In this document: one piece after another, positions 7,230-17,577 of the stretch
Position numbering within the stretch: position 1 is the first letter of the stretch
Layout: every line of letters begins with the position of its first letter
IMG/VR virus record: IMGVR_UViG_3300032246_000632
Location: 1-43,681 of that record
Direction: 5' to 3' (one strand)
Source: a virus
Length of the DNA: 43,681 bases
Translations under genes and position numbers: made by a program
Notes under the pieces: generated by a model
Databases searched by the model: none
What the model saw: only the letters and a program-made list of their open reading frames with translations
What the model was told of the DNA's origin: nothing

Positions 7230-10200
7230 ATGTCTTGCGATTGCAATAATTCCTATTACAGCAGCACTTGTTGTCCAGATACTCCTTATCCACAGGTTTC
7301 GCATGAAAGCGTACCATCGTTGATTGATAATCTTGTTACCGCTCTTTACGGAACAATTACGAAAACTGTATCAAATGGCAGAGTAGTTTGGAATATTCCA
7401 TGTGATCCAAATAATTCTGCTAGTGTTGAGCAAATTCCACGCGAAGAAGGAGAAGGGTTGCTTTGTTATTTACTTCGTTTATTTGGTCAATCGCTTGATG
7501 GGTTTGGTCAATTCATGCGCTGGGGATTTTCCAACGTTGGACAAACACAATTTACTCTTACAGGAGCATACCAACCAGATCGGAATGCTTATATTGTTTA
7601 TATAAACGGAGTTGTTAAAGATCCAATTAGTTATACTATTTCAGAAACTCTTCCAAGAGTTTTAACAATATCAACTGGATTGACAATTGGGCAAACATTA
7701 ACAGTTGTAGAACTTTCTTCAAAAGCAGGAGCAACAGGCCCAGTTGGATTAACGGGTCAAACTGGAGCTACTGGATTAAAAGGCAGGGTTGGAGCTACAG
7801 GGCCAAGTGGCGGGCCGACTGGAGCTACTGGGCCAGTTGGTTTAACTGGCGCAACAGGCCCAAGTAACGGAATTGCGCCTGCTGGCGTAAAAACTGTTTA
7901 TATTGCTCCAAGAACAGATGGAAGTTCTGGGTCTGGAACAATTCTTGACCCATATGATGCGGGTGGAGCAACGGAGCAAATTGCGGCTGAAAAATACGAC
8001 AATATTATTAAAGACAGAAATAAATGTCCTGATTTTTGTACTATTCGTTTGCTTGCTGGAAATTATTTTACAAGGGGATCAAATGAGTATCAACCCGGAA
8101 GACCTAATTCTGGCGGGAATCAACCATATCGCACAGATTATCCTTTGAATTGTAGTGTAATTGGAGATGGAACTGGTTCTACTATTTTAAAACAAGTCGA
8201 ACTGCCAGAAAATTTAGCTGGAACTGGATACAAGTTGAATTTGATAAACATATTTAATGAGATACCAACATCTCCTAATTATTCATTTCAATTTTATACA
8301 TCACCTTGCATAATATCAGATTTAACAATTGATGGCGATTGGGAAAATTTGAGACAAGCTCAATTTGCTGTAAATGGAGCTTTAATTAGCGGCGGTAGAC
8401 AAGCCACAATTAGAAATGTTTGGGCTAAAAATTTTGGTGGCGATTATGGAAATGGATATGAATCTTTTGTTTTAACTGCTGCTGCATATAATGGAATTTC
8501 AACTGTTGAAAATTGCATAGTAACAGATGAAGTTGATTCATGGGATGGTGCTGACCCATATGTTTCTAATATTACGGCTGCTGGATTTGTTACTGTTGTT
8601 CCTCCAACTCCTCCAATGGATGGTCAAGGAAACGCATCATTTGGTTCTGCAATTGTAAGAAACTGCACAGTAATTGCTGGGACTGCTTTAAATCCAAGAA
8701 CAACTGCCGGTGGGATTTCGTGTTTTGCTAATAAATATGCAGAAGTAAGTAATTGTGCTGTTTACAATAAACAAAGTGGTTATTATCGTGATACTGGAAT
8801 TAATGCATTAAATGTTATACGAGGAAATACATATTATAATTGCACATTTGCAGTTCATGGCAACTTTGAAACAATGAGTCGTAGCTTTTCCTTAAACCAT
8901 GATAATAGTTGGATTATTGAAAACAATACTATTTATCTTCCAAATAACATTGGATATTATGGGCCATTAAGAATTACTGCTGCCGAATCTGTTGCATTTG
9001 AAAAAAATACTATTCGTTGCATTGATCCAAGTGTATCTCATGTTAGTTCATATTCAAGAATTCAAGCTACAGGTAGCGTTATATGGAAAGATAACATACG
9101 CGAAAGGGAAGATGCAGGAAATATTGAGAATGTGTATTCATGGGGATTTTTTGAACGCAATGAAGATAAAAGTCGTCAAAATCTTACTTATAATTCTTAT
9201 TTTCCACAACGATGGGAACAGCGTGGAGTTAACTTAATTACAATTAGTCGCTCTGGGAATATTGCAACTGCAACGCTTTCAAATCCAACTCAGGCTTCGC
9301 TTCCAACATATTTAAACAATCCAACATTTAATTATAATCCAATATTTAGAATAAGCGGAGCAAATCAATCAGAATATAATGGGATTAAAAAAATTACTGT
9401 TGTGCCGCCAGTTTCTCCAGCAACACAATCAACACAATTTACATTTGAGGTTGCAGGAACTCCAGCATATCCAGCAACAGGAACTATAATTTTTTCTGAA
9501 TGTTCAAATGGAATTAAAGATGTTACAATAAATGGAACGCATCCCGATCCATTAGAAAATGGAAAAATGTTGAGAGATGCGATGGCGTTTGCAACTCAAA
9601 TTCAAGCGTTTGATGGGAAAAATAACCATGTATGTAATATATACTTGGCATCTGGATATTATAAATTTGCAGATTCTACAGATAGATCATTTTTTGGTAA
9701 ATTTAATATAATTGGAAATGGGAGACCAGAAGATACTGTAATTGATTTTGGAACTCAAATTGTTCAACCCTCCTATGCGTATGGATTCAATTCAATTGGC
9801 AATACAATATTAAATGCGTTTTCATTTAAAAATTGCACAATTACAGGATCAAAAAGCGCAGCAGTTGGAGTTGGTGTAGTATCACAACTTGTTAATTTTT
9901 CAGACAATGCAATAGCAAATACATTTGAAAATGTTATTTTTGATAAAGGAACTCACGATACAATTACATTTAATTTGCGTGGGATATTTAAAAATTGCAC
10001 ATTTAATGGATTAGTAAATGACCCATCCAATTATATGGGCAGTCCTGTTAATGGTAAATTTTCAAATTGTATATTTAATTGTCCACAATTCAGTGCATTG
10101 CAATATGACGATAATTTAATTAGTGAATTTGACAATTGCACAATTACAATTGTTGCAGGAACTACTCAAGCAACATATCTTGATGGAAGGATAAAAAATT

Positions 10201-10517
10201 GTTTAATTAAAGACAATAGGACATATAACAATGCTTATACAAGATTAATTATTTCTACTAATTATTATACTTCAATAAAAAATACAACCATTCAAAATAT
10301 GAATATAGTAGTTTCAACTGGGAATCAATTGCCAGTAAATCCAGCATTGCGAGCAGAGTTATTTGATGTTCAAATAATCGTTCCAACTGGAACTACTCCT
10401 GCATTGGTTAGTTTTGTTGCATCAACAAACATTCGTGTTGCTAATCTAACAACAAATGGAGCATCTCCATACAAAGATGGGAACACTGTAGTCCAAACAT
10501 TAGCAACTATTTCATAA
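7230..10517 (+). CDS. Collagen-like / right-handed beta-helix tail spike
   Basis: 1095 residues. The N-terminus is cysteine rich ([15 protein letters not shown]) and runs into a conserved phage segment ([37 protein letters not shown]), probably the virion-attachment domain. Residues ~165-214 are collagen-like G-A-T-G-P repeats. Residues ~220-660 and ~760-1095 carry repeated short strands such as NCT, ENC, KNCTF and ENNTI, typical of parallel beta-helix (pectate-lyase-like) spikes. Between them (about 670-756) lies an Ig-like module ([28 protein letters not shown]) also found in the protein at 11479. A host-surface polysaccharide depolymerase or receptor binder is the likely role; catalytic residues are not evident. 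Confidence 0.88.
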   Translation: MSCDCNNSYYSSTCCPDTPYPQVSHESVPSLIDNLVTALYGTITKTVSNGRVVWNIPCDPNNSASVEQIPREEGEGLLCYLLRLFGQSLDGFGQFMRWGFSNVGQTQFTLTGAYQPDRNAYIVYINGVVKDPISYTISETLPRVLTISTGLTIGQTLTVVELSSKAGATGPVGLTGQTGATGLKGRVGATGPSGGPTGATGPVGLTGATGPSNGIAPAGVKTVYIAPRTDGSSGSGTILDPYDAGGATEQIAAEKYDNIIKDRNKCPDFCTIRLLAGNYFTRGSNEYQPGRPNSGGNQPYRTDYPLNCSVIGDGTGSTILKQVELPENLAGTGYKLNLINIFNEIPTSPNYSFQFYTSPCIISDLTIDGDWENLRQAQFAVNGALISGGRQATIRNVWAKNFGGDYGNGYESFVLTAAAYNGISTVENCIVTDEVDSWDGADPYVSNITAAGFVTVVPPTPPMDGQGNASFGSAIVRNCTVIAGTALNPRTTAGGISCFANKYAEVSNCAVYNKQSGYYRDTGINALNVIRGNTYYNCTFAVHGNFETMSRSFSLNHDNSWIIENNTIYLPNNIGYYGPLRITAAESVAFEKNTIRCIDPSVSHVSSYSRIQATGSVIWKDNIREREDAGNIENVYSWGFFERNEDKSRQNLTYNSYFPQRWEQRGVNLITISRSGNIATATLSNPTQASLPTYLNNPTFNYNPIFRISGANQSEYNGIKKITVVPPVSPATQSTQFTFEVAGTPAYPATGTIIFSECSNGIKDVTINGTHPDPLENGKMLRDAMAFATQIQAFDGKNNHVCNIYLASGYYKFADSTDRSFFGKFNIIGNGRPEDTVIDFGTQIVQPSYAYGFNSIGNTILNAFSFKNCTITGSKSAAVGVGVVSQLVNFSDNAIANTFENVIFDKGTHDTITFNLRGIFKNCTFNGLVNDPSNYMGSPVNGKFSNCIFNCPQFSALQYDDNLISEFDNCTITIVAGTTQATYLDGRIKNCLIKDNRTYNNAYTRLIISTNYYTSIKNTTIQNMNIVVSTGNQLPVNPALRAELFDVQIIVPTGTTPALVSFVASTNIRVANLTTNGASPYKDGNTVVQTLATIS

Positions 10518-10518
10518 T

Positions 10519-10692
10519 ATGAGCGAACCAATCGAAAAAACTGAAAAGCAAAAAGAACAAGAACAAATCGCATCGCAATATTGGAACGATTTTTCAAATT
10601 CACGTATCACAAATTATTTTGACAAAGACCAAAAAGAAAAATGGGTTAAATTTGTCGCAAAATATCCTAATGGATGCCCGATTGTAGAATGA
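10519..10692 (+). CDS. Small charged hypothetical protein
   Basis: 57 residues beginning one base after the spike stop (TAATATG). Highly charged N-terminal half (EKTEKQKEQEQ), then aromatic-rich SQYWNDFSNSRITNYF and ending YPNGCPIVE. No membrane segment or known motif. Same compact late-operon arrangement as its neighbours, so probably a real virion-related protein. Confidence 0.62.
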   Translation: MSEPIEKTEKQKEQEQIASQYWNDFSNSRITNYFDKDQKEKWVKFVAKYPNGCPIVE

Positions 10693-10701
10693 AATATATT
10701 C

Positions 10702-10720
10702 AATTATTTATATAATAATT
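10702..10720 (+). other. AT-rich perfect inverted repeat before the 10721 start
   Basis: AATTATT-TATAT-AATAATT is a perfect 7-bp inverted repeat whose last base touches the next ATG. It also contains TATAAT, but no convincing -35 element lies 16-18 bases upstream. It could be a weak promoter or simply an unstructured-leader equivalent. Confidence 0.3.
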
Positions 10721-11143
10721 ATGCCATACACAAAAGAAAAAGCTAAACTTAAATCCGATTTTATTGACCTTGGTGAAGAAATTAAATCTGGCGGAATGAC
10801 CATTTCTATGGGTTCTGAAGAATCCGAGGAATCTCCGAAATATCACTATCCTTCGCTTTACTTTGACAATGTAAAAGGGCTTGAAAAACTCGGTAAAGAA
10901 GGTATGGCAGTTATTCATTACAAAAAAGTAATGGAACGCAATGAAGACATTACGCGCAATGGCAAGAACGAGAAGCGTCATTCCGTTGAGCTTCAGATTT
11001 GCGGAATTAAACCAGAATGTTGCGAAGATATGCCAGAAATGGAAATGGAAGAAAAAGAAGATCCAGAAAATGCCATTGAAATGGGTTTGAAAGCTGCCGC
11101 TGGCGAATCTGAATCAGAAAACAAAACAGAAAACGAAGATTAA
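10721..11143 (+). CDS. Acidic virion protein, possible capsid staple-like
   Basis: 140 residues. The core KYHYPSLYFDNVKGLEKLG followed by EGMAVIHYKKVMERNEDITR and HSVELQICGIKPE resembles, from memory, small phage proteins described as capsid-stapling or decoration factors (Y-P-S-L-Y ... G-x-A-x-x-x-Y-K-V pattern). The C-terminus is strongly acidic (EMEMEEKEDPENA and ESESENKTENED). Position just before the adaptor and nozzle genes fits a head-associated protein. The staple assignment is tentative; 'small acidic structural protein' is safer. Confidence 0.65.
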   Translation: MPYTKEKAKLKSDFIDLGEEIKSGGMTISMGSEESEESPKYHYPSLYFDNVKGLEKLGKEGMAVIHYKKVMERNEDITRNGKNEKRHSVELQICGIKPECCEDMPEMEMEEKEDPENAIEMGLKAAAGESESENKTENED

Positions 11144-11148
11144 AATTT

Positions 11149-11469
11149 ATGCCTCCAAAAAATGAGCTTCTGACTGAAGCACCAACACCAACAACAGACG
11201 CGATGCCGGGTGAAATGGCCGCACCAACTCCTGACATGGCTCCCGCTGGTGGACAAGTTATGGTTCAAATGCCATCTGACGCATTTGATGCCATCTACAC
11301 CCTCGTCACACAGCTTGCCACAGGGCTTGAAACGCTCAAATCTGATGTTGAAGCGCAAAAAGGTGGCGCAATGCCTCCAGAGGGTGAAATGATGCCCCCA
11401 GAGGCGGCTCCAACTGGTGCAGACGAAGAGTTTTTGAAATCTCTTGCACAAGAGGGTTCAATGCGCTAA
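11149..11469 (+). CDS. Pro/Met-rich hypothetical virion protein
   Basis: 106 residues of low complexity: Pro/Ala/Met-rich termini (TEAPTPTTDAMPGEMAAPTPD, and MPPEGEMMPPEAAPTG) flank a predicted helix (DAFDAIYTLVTQLATGLETLKSDVEAQ), which suggests a short coiled coil. It starts 5 bases after the preceding stop. No enzyme motif. Probably an assembly or scaffold-like factor; the function is not recognised. Confidence 0.62.
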   Translation: MPPKNELLTEAPTPTTDAMPGEMAAPTPDMAPAGGQVMVQMPSDAFDAIYTLVTQLATGLETLKSDVEAQKGGAMPPEGEMMPPEAAPTGADEEFLKSLAQEGSMR

Positions 11470-11478
11470 TTTCGCGCC

Positions 11479-14400
11479 ATGTTTGTATCGGAAATTTTCG
11501 ATGAATGCGCTGAAATTTTAGGAACAACCGATACCAAAAAGGTATTTCGTAAGATTCAGCAGGCAGTCCAGACCTTGATGGAGTCTGGACATTGGACGCA
11601 TACCACCGCAGAGGTTGATGTCTGCACTGGTTGGGATCGTTGTAGCCTTGCATTGCCTCGCGGAATTGACGTTCCTCTTGCTGTTAATATCGATGGATCT
11701 CCGACATATTTCCGTAATCGTTTGTTCCAATATCACGTCAACAAGGGTGGAGTTTATAATTCTGTTGAGTGGGCATGGGATGACCGAGGTTATGTAGCAA
11801 CGCTGATGGACATTATTCAGCCTTCGCAGCTTGTTGCGGTAGCTGAAAGCAACAATGACGTTGGCAAGAAAATTCGCGTTCTTGGAACTGATCAAAACAA
11901 CCGCATTCTCCGTTCGCAAATGCCGAATGGTGCTGGCGTGGATGGTCTTCTAATTCCAATACACTCGCAGCAAGACTTCCAGTACGGCACGATTGCTCCT
12001 GACAACGCTACAATTGCAACTCGGAGTGTATCTATTGATCCAATTACAGATTTCAAAACATCAACTTCACATGGGTTAACATCTGGTCAAGGAATGTCTG
12101 CAAGGGTTATTACAGGCACAATTCCTGTTCCGCTCAATGATGGTCAAACATACTACGTTGGCGTTATTGACGCAGTTACAGTTCAGCTTTTCAGTGACTC
12201 GTTAAACGCTCAAGCGTTGCAATATCCAATTGCACTTTCAAGCATTGTTGGATTTGGAACAATGCAATTGCGCGACCAGCGTAATGCTCAAGTGGTGACT
12301 TCGCTAAAATTTGCACCTCCCGGCCCAACATTTGCAATTGACTCGCCTAACGAAATTGTTTTTCCAACATTGCCGCTTCCCGCGCCATTGGAAAAAAACA
12401 AAACATACTTTGCACAACCGATTGATTCGCTGAATTTGAACATCTTTAGTTCGCTTTCTGATGCGAAAACTAACAGCAATCCAATTTATACAACGGGTTC
12501 AATTTTGCCGATTGACATTGACATCCGCAAGGCAATTGTTCCAGAAACAAAACTTGTTTTTAGTGTTCGCCATTATTTTAGAGACGGCGACCAAGTGCAG
12601 GCGTTTACTGCTGGAGGCGTATTGCCTCAACCGCTCATTGCAAATCAAAACTACTTTGTCAACGTCATTGACGATTACTCTGTCTCCTTGCACGAAAACC
12701 AAGCTGATGCCGCCGCATCAACTCCGACAAACTTTGTAAATCCGATCAAGATCACAACCGCTGGATCAGGAACAAACTCGCTTGTAAAACTGATTCAAGC
12801 CACATCAAGGGTAGGCACGGAGAGTCAAATTACTGCACAAGGACTATCAATTGCAACTCCATCTGGTTCTGGAGCGCAATTCCAAGCAAATGTTGTTGGC
12901 GTTGTAACGTCAACGCGCATTGTTTCTGGAGGAAGCGGATATGGCACAGCAACTCCCGGAGTTACATTTTCTGCGCCGACCGATCTTCCTGCTGGAAGCA
13001 ATCTGCAAGCAAAATCCGCAGTTGGATATGCAATTCTTGTTTCTGGATCGGTAAGCAATATTGTTATTACTGACCCCGGCGCAGGATACTCATCTGCTCC
13101 AACAATTACAATTGATCCTCCTGCCGGATTTCCCGGTGCTGGATTGGCTCAAGCAACAGCTACAGCAACAATTACAACATCTTTTGTTTCTGGATTTACT
13201 AAAATTTCTGGAGGATTCAATTATACAGATGCTCCTCAAGTGAAAATTTCTGGAGGTGGTGGAACTGGAGCTACTGCAACAGCAACAGTAAACAATTTAA
13301 ATCTTTCTATTTCTTCAATAACTCGCGTTGGAACTACAGCTACAGCAACAACTCCAACGGCACATGGGTTTAGCTCAAATCAAACTGTAAGAATTACAGG
13401 TGCAAATCAAACTGGATATAATGGAGATGTAACAATTATTGTTCCTCAAATAAATACTTCAGTTTCATCAATTACTCGCGTTGGAACTATTGGAACTGTA
13501 ACAACAGGAACAAATCACAATTACAATACAGGAGATCGTATTACTATTTCTGGATGCACGGGAACATCTGCTGGATATAATACATCATATAACGTAACTG
13601 TTACTGGCCCCACAACATTTACAATAAATGTTCTTTCTACGCTTCCTACTCCTGTTGTTGGAACAATTATTTCTTCAATTGAAGACAATACTGCAACGAC
13701 TTTTACATACACTGTTTCTAATACGCTTGCAACTCCAGCAACTGGAACAATTTCAGTTTTTTCTGGTGAAGTAACAGGAATAAATATTGTTACTGCTGGA
13801 ACTGGTTATACCACAACACCAACAGTAACGATAAATCCATCAACTGGAGTATTTGTAAACTTTTCCTCAACTGGTGTATTGCCATCTCCACTTGTATCTG
13901 GCACAGCATATCGTGCGGAAACTCCATTAAATGGTCTTACAGGAACATTTACTGTTAAAAACACTGATTTTAGTGATGTAAACATTACTTCTGCTGGAAC
14001 TGGAACATTTTATGTTGTTCTTTCACGCTCATTTGGAGTTGATTTCACAAATAATTGGCTTGGAGACTTTACAACGCTTGTAACTGGTCAAGAAATTTAC
14101 TTTGGAACTGATTACATTCTTCCAACAACATCTCCAGCAATTGATAATAGTGTCACTCCGTTTTATTTGAGAGTTTTATCAAATACGCTTGCAAAAATAT
14201 ATGATACAGAACAAAATGCTATTGATGGGTTGTTTATTGATGGAAATACAATTCCAATTATAGGACAACTTTATTTTCCATTAAATCAAACTGCTGTATT
14301 TACAACAGAATCAACTAATGGATATTTAATTGGAAATACAGTAAGAATTAATGGATTACCATCATATCCAGTTTTGCAAAATGCAAAAATAATTGGAATT

Positions 14401-15474
14401 TTGGGAAATGGTTTTATAATTAATTATTCTGATTCACCTCTTACTTCTGTTAGTTCTGTATATCAATTATCTGGTCTAATCAACATTGATTCTTTCGGAA
14501 CTGGTCAAACATATTACGCTATTCGGACGCAAGTTACTCCATCCGTTGCCTCAAATTTGATTAAGCCTGTAAATACTGCTTTCTTGACTGAAGATGAAGT
14601 TGTCCGATTTAGCACTTCTGGAACACTTCCATCACCATTGGTTGCTGGAACAGATTATACGATTAAATTAATTGGTGATTCTGTTCGCGTTTATAGCGGC
14701 GCATCTCCAGTAATTCTTTCTTCAACTGGAACAGGTCAATTGAGCTTAGACATTATCCGCGATGTTCAAGTTCAGCCATCTAACAACATTGTCGCTGATT
14801 CATCGCTTTACGAGACAGGAACGATGCTTGTAACTCGTGCAAAAGAAGGAGACGCGCTTCCAGTTGGATTGTTGCCAAACACGAATTACTATGTTCGTCG
14901 CATTGATAACAATTCTTTCGAGCTTTATGACACGCTTTCCAATGCTCGTAACTTGACATCAACAACAGGACGCAAAGTTTACACAACAACAGGCAATTCT
15001 GTGTCATCCACATTCTACGTTGATGCAATTTCTGATCCAATCTTTGTTAAAAGCGTTGCTCATGTCGAAAAACCTCTTACTGATGGATATGTTAGCCTCT
15101 ACGCATGGGATTACGGACGCAGCAACGACATGACGCTGATTGGGCAATATCATCCAACTGAAATTAACCCGCAATATCGCAGAATTCGCATTGGCAAGCC
15201 TTGTGCGTGGGCTAGGATTATTTACAAAGTAACGAATCCTAGAATAACAAGCGTCTATGATTTTATCCCGCTTGAACAAGAACGGGCAATTATTGCCGCT
15301 GTTCACGCAGTTGACTTGGAAGACAAGGATTTTGCCGAGCAAGCCATGCGTTATTGGCAGATTTCATTTGGATACCTTAAAAACCAACAAGAATCAATCG
15401 ATGGTCACGCTATGGCAGTTCCGCAGATCAACAACGTTTGCTATGGCGATGAATCTGATCCTGTGATGTTTTAA
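11479..15474 (+). CDS. Tail adaptor-like protein with giant repetitive insertion
   Basis: 1331 residues. The N-terminus (about 1-170: VSEIFDECAEILGTTD, VFRKIQQAVQTL, ALPRGIDVPLAVNIDG, FQYHVN) and C-terminus (about 1200-1331: YDFIPLEQERAIIAAVHAV, FAEQAMRYWQISFGYL) read like the two halves of a short-tail adaptor (tail tubular protein A-like, usually a few hundred residues). Between them sit about 1000 residues of repeated beta modules: six or seven L-P-x-P-L-x-x-x-x-x-Y-x-x-x-x-I-[DG] units, several SGG-x-GY-[GTS] units (905-1080 codon region of the DNA about 12920-13260), and a nested duplication at 13315-13489. The insertion probably decorates the connector surface. Its stop overlaps the nozzle start (TAATG). 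Adaptor call from motif order and context. Confidence 0.78.
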   Translation: MFVSEIFDECAEILGTTDTKKVFRKIQQAVQTLMESGHWTHTTAEVDVCTGWDRCSLALPRGIDVPLAVNIDGSPTYFRNRLFQYHVNKGGVYNSVEWAWDDRGYVATLMDIIQPSQLVAVAESNNDVGKKIRVLGTDQNNRILRSQMPNGAGVDGLLIPIHSQQDFQYGTIAPDNATIATRSVSIDPITDFKTSTSHGLTSGQGMSARVITGTIPVPLNDGQTYYVGVIDAVTVQLFSDSLNAQALQYPIALSSIVGFGTMQLRDQRNAQVVTSLKFAPPGPTFAIDSPNEIVFPTLPLPAPLEKNKTYFAQPIDSLNLNIFSSLSDAKTNSNPIYTTGSILPIDIDIRKAIVPETKLVFSVRHYFRDGDQVQAFTAGGVLPQPLIANQNYFVNVIDDYSVSLHENQADAAASTPTNFVNPIKITTAGSGTNSLVKLIQATSRVGTESQITAQGLSIATPSGSGAQFQANVVGVVTSTRIVSGGSGYGTATPGVTFSAPTDLPAGSNLQAKSAVGYAILVSGSVSNIVITDPGAGYSSAPTITIDPPAGFPGAGLAQATATATITTSFVSGFTKISGGFNYTDAPQVKISGGGGTGATATATVNNLNLSISSITRVGTTATATTPTAHGFSSNQTVRITGANQTGYNGDVTIIVPQINTSVSSITRVGTIGTVTTGTNHNYNTGDRITISGCTGTSAGYNTSYNVTVTGPTTFTINVLSTLPTPVVGTIISSIEDNTATTFTYTVSNTLATPATGTISVFSGEVTGINIVTAGTGYTTTPTVTINPSTGVFVNFSSTGVLPSPLVSGTAYRAETPLNGLTGTFTVKNTDFSDVNITSAGTGTFYVVLSRSFGVDFTNNWLGDFTTLVTGQEIYFGTDYILPTTSPAIDNSVTPFYLRVLSNTLAKIYDTEQNAIDGLFIDGNTIPIIGQLYFPLNQTAVFTTESTNGYLIGNTVRINGLPSYPVLQNAKIIGILGNGFIINYSDSPLTSVSSVYQLSGLINIDSFGTGQTYYAIRTQVTPSVASNLIKPVNTAFLTEDEVVRFSTSGTLPSPLVAGTDYTIKLIGDSVRVYSGASPVILSSTGTGQLSLDIIRDVQVQPSNNIVADSSLYETGTMLVTRAKEGDALPVGLLPNTNYYVRRIDNNSFELYDTLSNARNLTSTTGRKVYTTTGNSVSSTFYVDAISDPIFVKSVAHVEKPLTDGYVSLYAWDYGRSNDMTLIGQYHPTEINPQYRRIRIGKPCAWARIIYKVTNPRITSVYDFIPLEQERAIIAAVHAVDLEDKDFAEQAMRYWQISFGYLKNQQESIDGHAMAVPQINNVCYGDESDPVMF
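13315..13489 (+). repeat. Direct repeat marking a nested domain duplication
   Basis: TCAATAACTCGCGTTGGAAC (from 13315) and TCAATTACTCGCGTTGGAAC (from 13468) are nearly identical, 153 bp (51 codons) apart and in frame inside the 11479 gene. Each encodes S-S-I-T-R-V-G-T. The second module interrupts the first, whose expected ending (TATTFTYTVSNTLATPATGT) appears only after the second module finishes. Confidence 0.75.
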
Positions 15475-17576
15475 TGAAATCACCGCAAATCACTTCTGGA
15501 CGGCAGACTAAAACTTGCGCTGGTTGGACTCAAGGCGTAAACTCTGTTCGCAATCCTTGGGCACTGCCAGAAAACCAAGTAAAGTGGGCAGTTAACTCAC
15601 AATTTCGTGGTGGAATTGCACAAACAAGACCCGGCCAATCCATGCGCTTGTCGCTGCCTCCGGGCAACTTTCAAGGCGGTATATTGTTTCTTGCAAACAA
15701 ACAATTCAAGGCGGCAGATGCTACAACATCTACGCAAATTTATGGAACAAATGGCGAGGGCGTTCAAGCCGACGAGTTGCCATACATCGTTTTTGCTGTC
15801 AATGGCAAGGTTTATTGGAGTCCGTTCCCGCTTACACAACCGCAAGACTGGAAACCATTCCAATTGACCAATGTTTCGCTTGATCCAAATGTTTCACAAT
15901 TTTGTTTCACGCTCGCAACGAAATCAGCAAACATTTCGACTGGTGGCGATGTTTCTGTAACTCCTTCACATCGCGTATTGTTCATCCAAGATGGCGTAAA
16001 CGCTCCTGTTTATTGGGATGGTTCAAATACCACCGGAGTTCAAGATGCAGACATTCCAATTGGCTTTTGGATGGCATATTCTGGAAATCGACTTTGGGTT
16101 GCCAACAAAAATATCGTGCTGGCATCCGATCTTGGCGACCCTACAAGTTGGAAGGAACGCACAACTGGATCAGGACGTGGAGACTTCTCGTTTACTCGAC
16201 CAGTAACGGCGCTTGTAAACTATGTGGGTCAAAACAACGACCAAAAATTATATGTTTTCACAGATCGTGCAACTTATGCACTTTCAAGCGGAATTTACGA
16301 TAGAACCACATGGGGAACTACTCCAAACTTCCAGACTATTTTGTTTCCAAACGTAGGATGTATTGCTGGTAAATCCATCGCGTTTCAAGCGGGTCAAATG
16401 TGGTGGTTCTCGCAAGGCGGGTTGGTATCAGCGGACGTTGCTGGCAACGCTTACTTGTCATCGCAGGTTTTGTACAAAGATGTCGAAATGGTGCGAGCAA
16501 AGGCATACATGGCAGGAGATCAAACGGGAATTTGTGCAACATCATTTGAGAATTATTTGCTTTATAGCATCCCGTATCTTGAGCCTCTTAATTCAGCTAC
16601 AATGGTCATGGATTGGGCAGTTGCGGCTGAAATGGGGTCAAACCGCCAACCTGCTTGGTGCGGAGTCTGGACAGGAACACGACCTGTTGAATGGACTACA
16701 GGAATTGTTGATGGTCAACCTCGCTGCTTTCATTTCTCTGTTGATTATTCAGCGACAAACGATGGTTCTTACATATCGCTATGGGAATCTTTCACTCCCA
16801 ATCGCGTTGATTCGTATTTGAGCATTAATGCAGATGGCACAACAACAAATCTTTTTAATCGCATTTACTCGCAAGTTGAAACTGGTCTTCTTGGAGACGG
16901 CATGGATTTCAAGCAGTTTGTTTATTCAGAGCTTGAGTGCGTAGAAATTGGAGGCACTGTAGATGTCAAGGCATCATATCGCGGCAGCAAAGGGCAGTAT
17001 CAATCAATTCTTGACACGCGCATTTTAGCAGTAACTGAAGACTACCAATGGCAAGAGACTCCGTTTGCTACAGAGATTGAAAAGCTTGGTTTTTTGAACA
17101 CGCAATATCGTCGTTTGATCACTGAATCAGCGACGCGAAATGCCGTTGCTGAAACTTGTGAATCATATCTTACAACAGATATTGATAAAGGTTTTTCTAT
17201 GCTTGTTGAATGGTGCGGAGAATTTGGTGTAGAGACAATTAGGATGTTCCAAGACCCGTGGAGCGAAAGGTCAACTGGTGTTCCTCAATCAAACGAAAAA
17301 CAATCTTGCTTGCTTGCTCAGGATGGATCAACATTAACGCTTGATTTGCTACCAAGCCCATATGAAGCACCGCAAACAGACCAACAGTCTTGGTACGCGA
17401 AAGTTTATCGAACAGTAACTTTAACCTGTCCTTCTTTATCGTCAATTTCTGCAACAGCAGCAGCATCATTCTTGTCAAGCATTTCATTTACACACGCTGA
17501 AGAACAAGCTGGAATTCTTGCTGAACAAGCTGCAAATTCAGCGGCGCAACAATACAGAATACTTAATCCTTGCTAA
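15474..17576 (+). CDS. Tail nozzle-like beta-propeller protein
   Basis: 700 residues beginning at an ATG overlapping the upstream stop. The N-terminal pattern GWTQGVNSVRNPWALPENQVKWAVN resembles phage nozzle proteins (tail tubular protein B-like or functional equivalents). Repeated beta blades follow: HRVLFIQDGVNAPVYWDG, FWMAYSGNRLWVA, KLYVFTDRATYALSS and MWWFSQGGLVSAD, matching a propeller. The C-terminal ~100 residues are helical and alanine-rich (SATAAASFLSSI, EEQAGILAEQAANSAAQQ). Directly behind the adaptor gene, it most likely forms the tail nozzle at the virion's distal end. Moderately strong assignment. Confidence 0.8.
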   Translation: MKSPQITSGRQTKTCAGWTQGVNSVRNPWALPENQVKWAVNSQFRGGIAQTRPGQSMRLSLPPGNFQGGILFLANKQFKAADATTSTQIYGTNGEGVQADELPYIVFAVNGKVYWSPFPLTQPQDWKPFQLTNVSLDPNVSQFCFTLATKSANISTGGDVSVTPSHRVLFIQDGVNAPVYWDGSNTTGVQDADIPIGFWMAYSGNRLWVANKNIVLASDLGDPTSWKERTTGSGRGDFSFTRPVTALVNYVGQNNDQKLYVFTDRATYALSSGIYDRTTWGTTPNFQTILFPNVGCIAGKSIAFQAGQMWWFSQGGLVSADVAGNAYLSSQVLYKDVEMVRAKAYMAGDQTGICATSFENYLLYSIPYLEPLNSATMVMDWAVAAEMGSNRQPAWCGVWTGTRPVEWTTGIVDGQPRCFHFSVDYSATNDGSYISLWESFTPNRVDSYLSINADGTTTNLFNRIYSQVETGLLGDGMDFKQFVYSELECVEIGGTVDVKASYRGSKGQYQSILDTRILAVTEDYQWQETPFATEIEKLGFLNTQYRRLITESATRNAVAETCESYLTTDIDKGFSMLVEWCGEFGVETIRMFQDPWSERSTGVPQSNEKQSCLLAQDGSTLTLDLLPSPYEAPQTDQQSWYAKVYRTVTLTCPSLSSISATAAASFLSSISFTHAEEQAGILAEQAANSAAQQYRILNPC

Positions 17577-17577
17577 T

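Noticed and set aside
10693-10720. Promoter based on TATAAT before 10721
   Set aside because: No acceptable -35 element at 16-18 bases; AT-rich leaders of this type occur before many genes.
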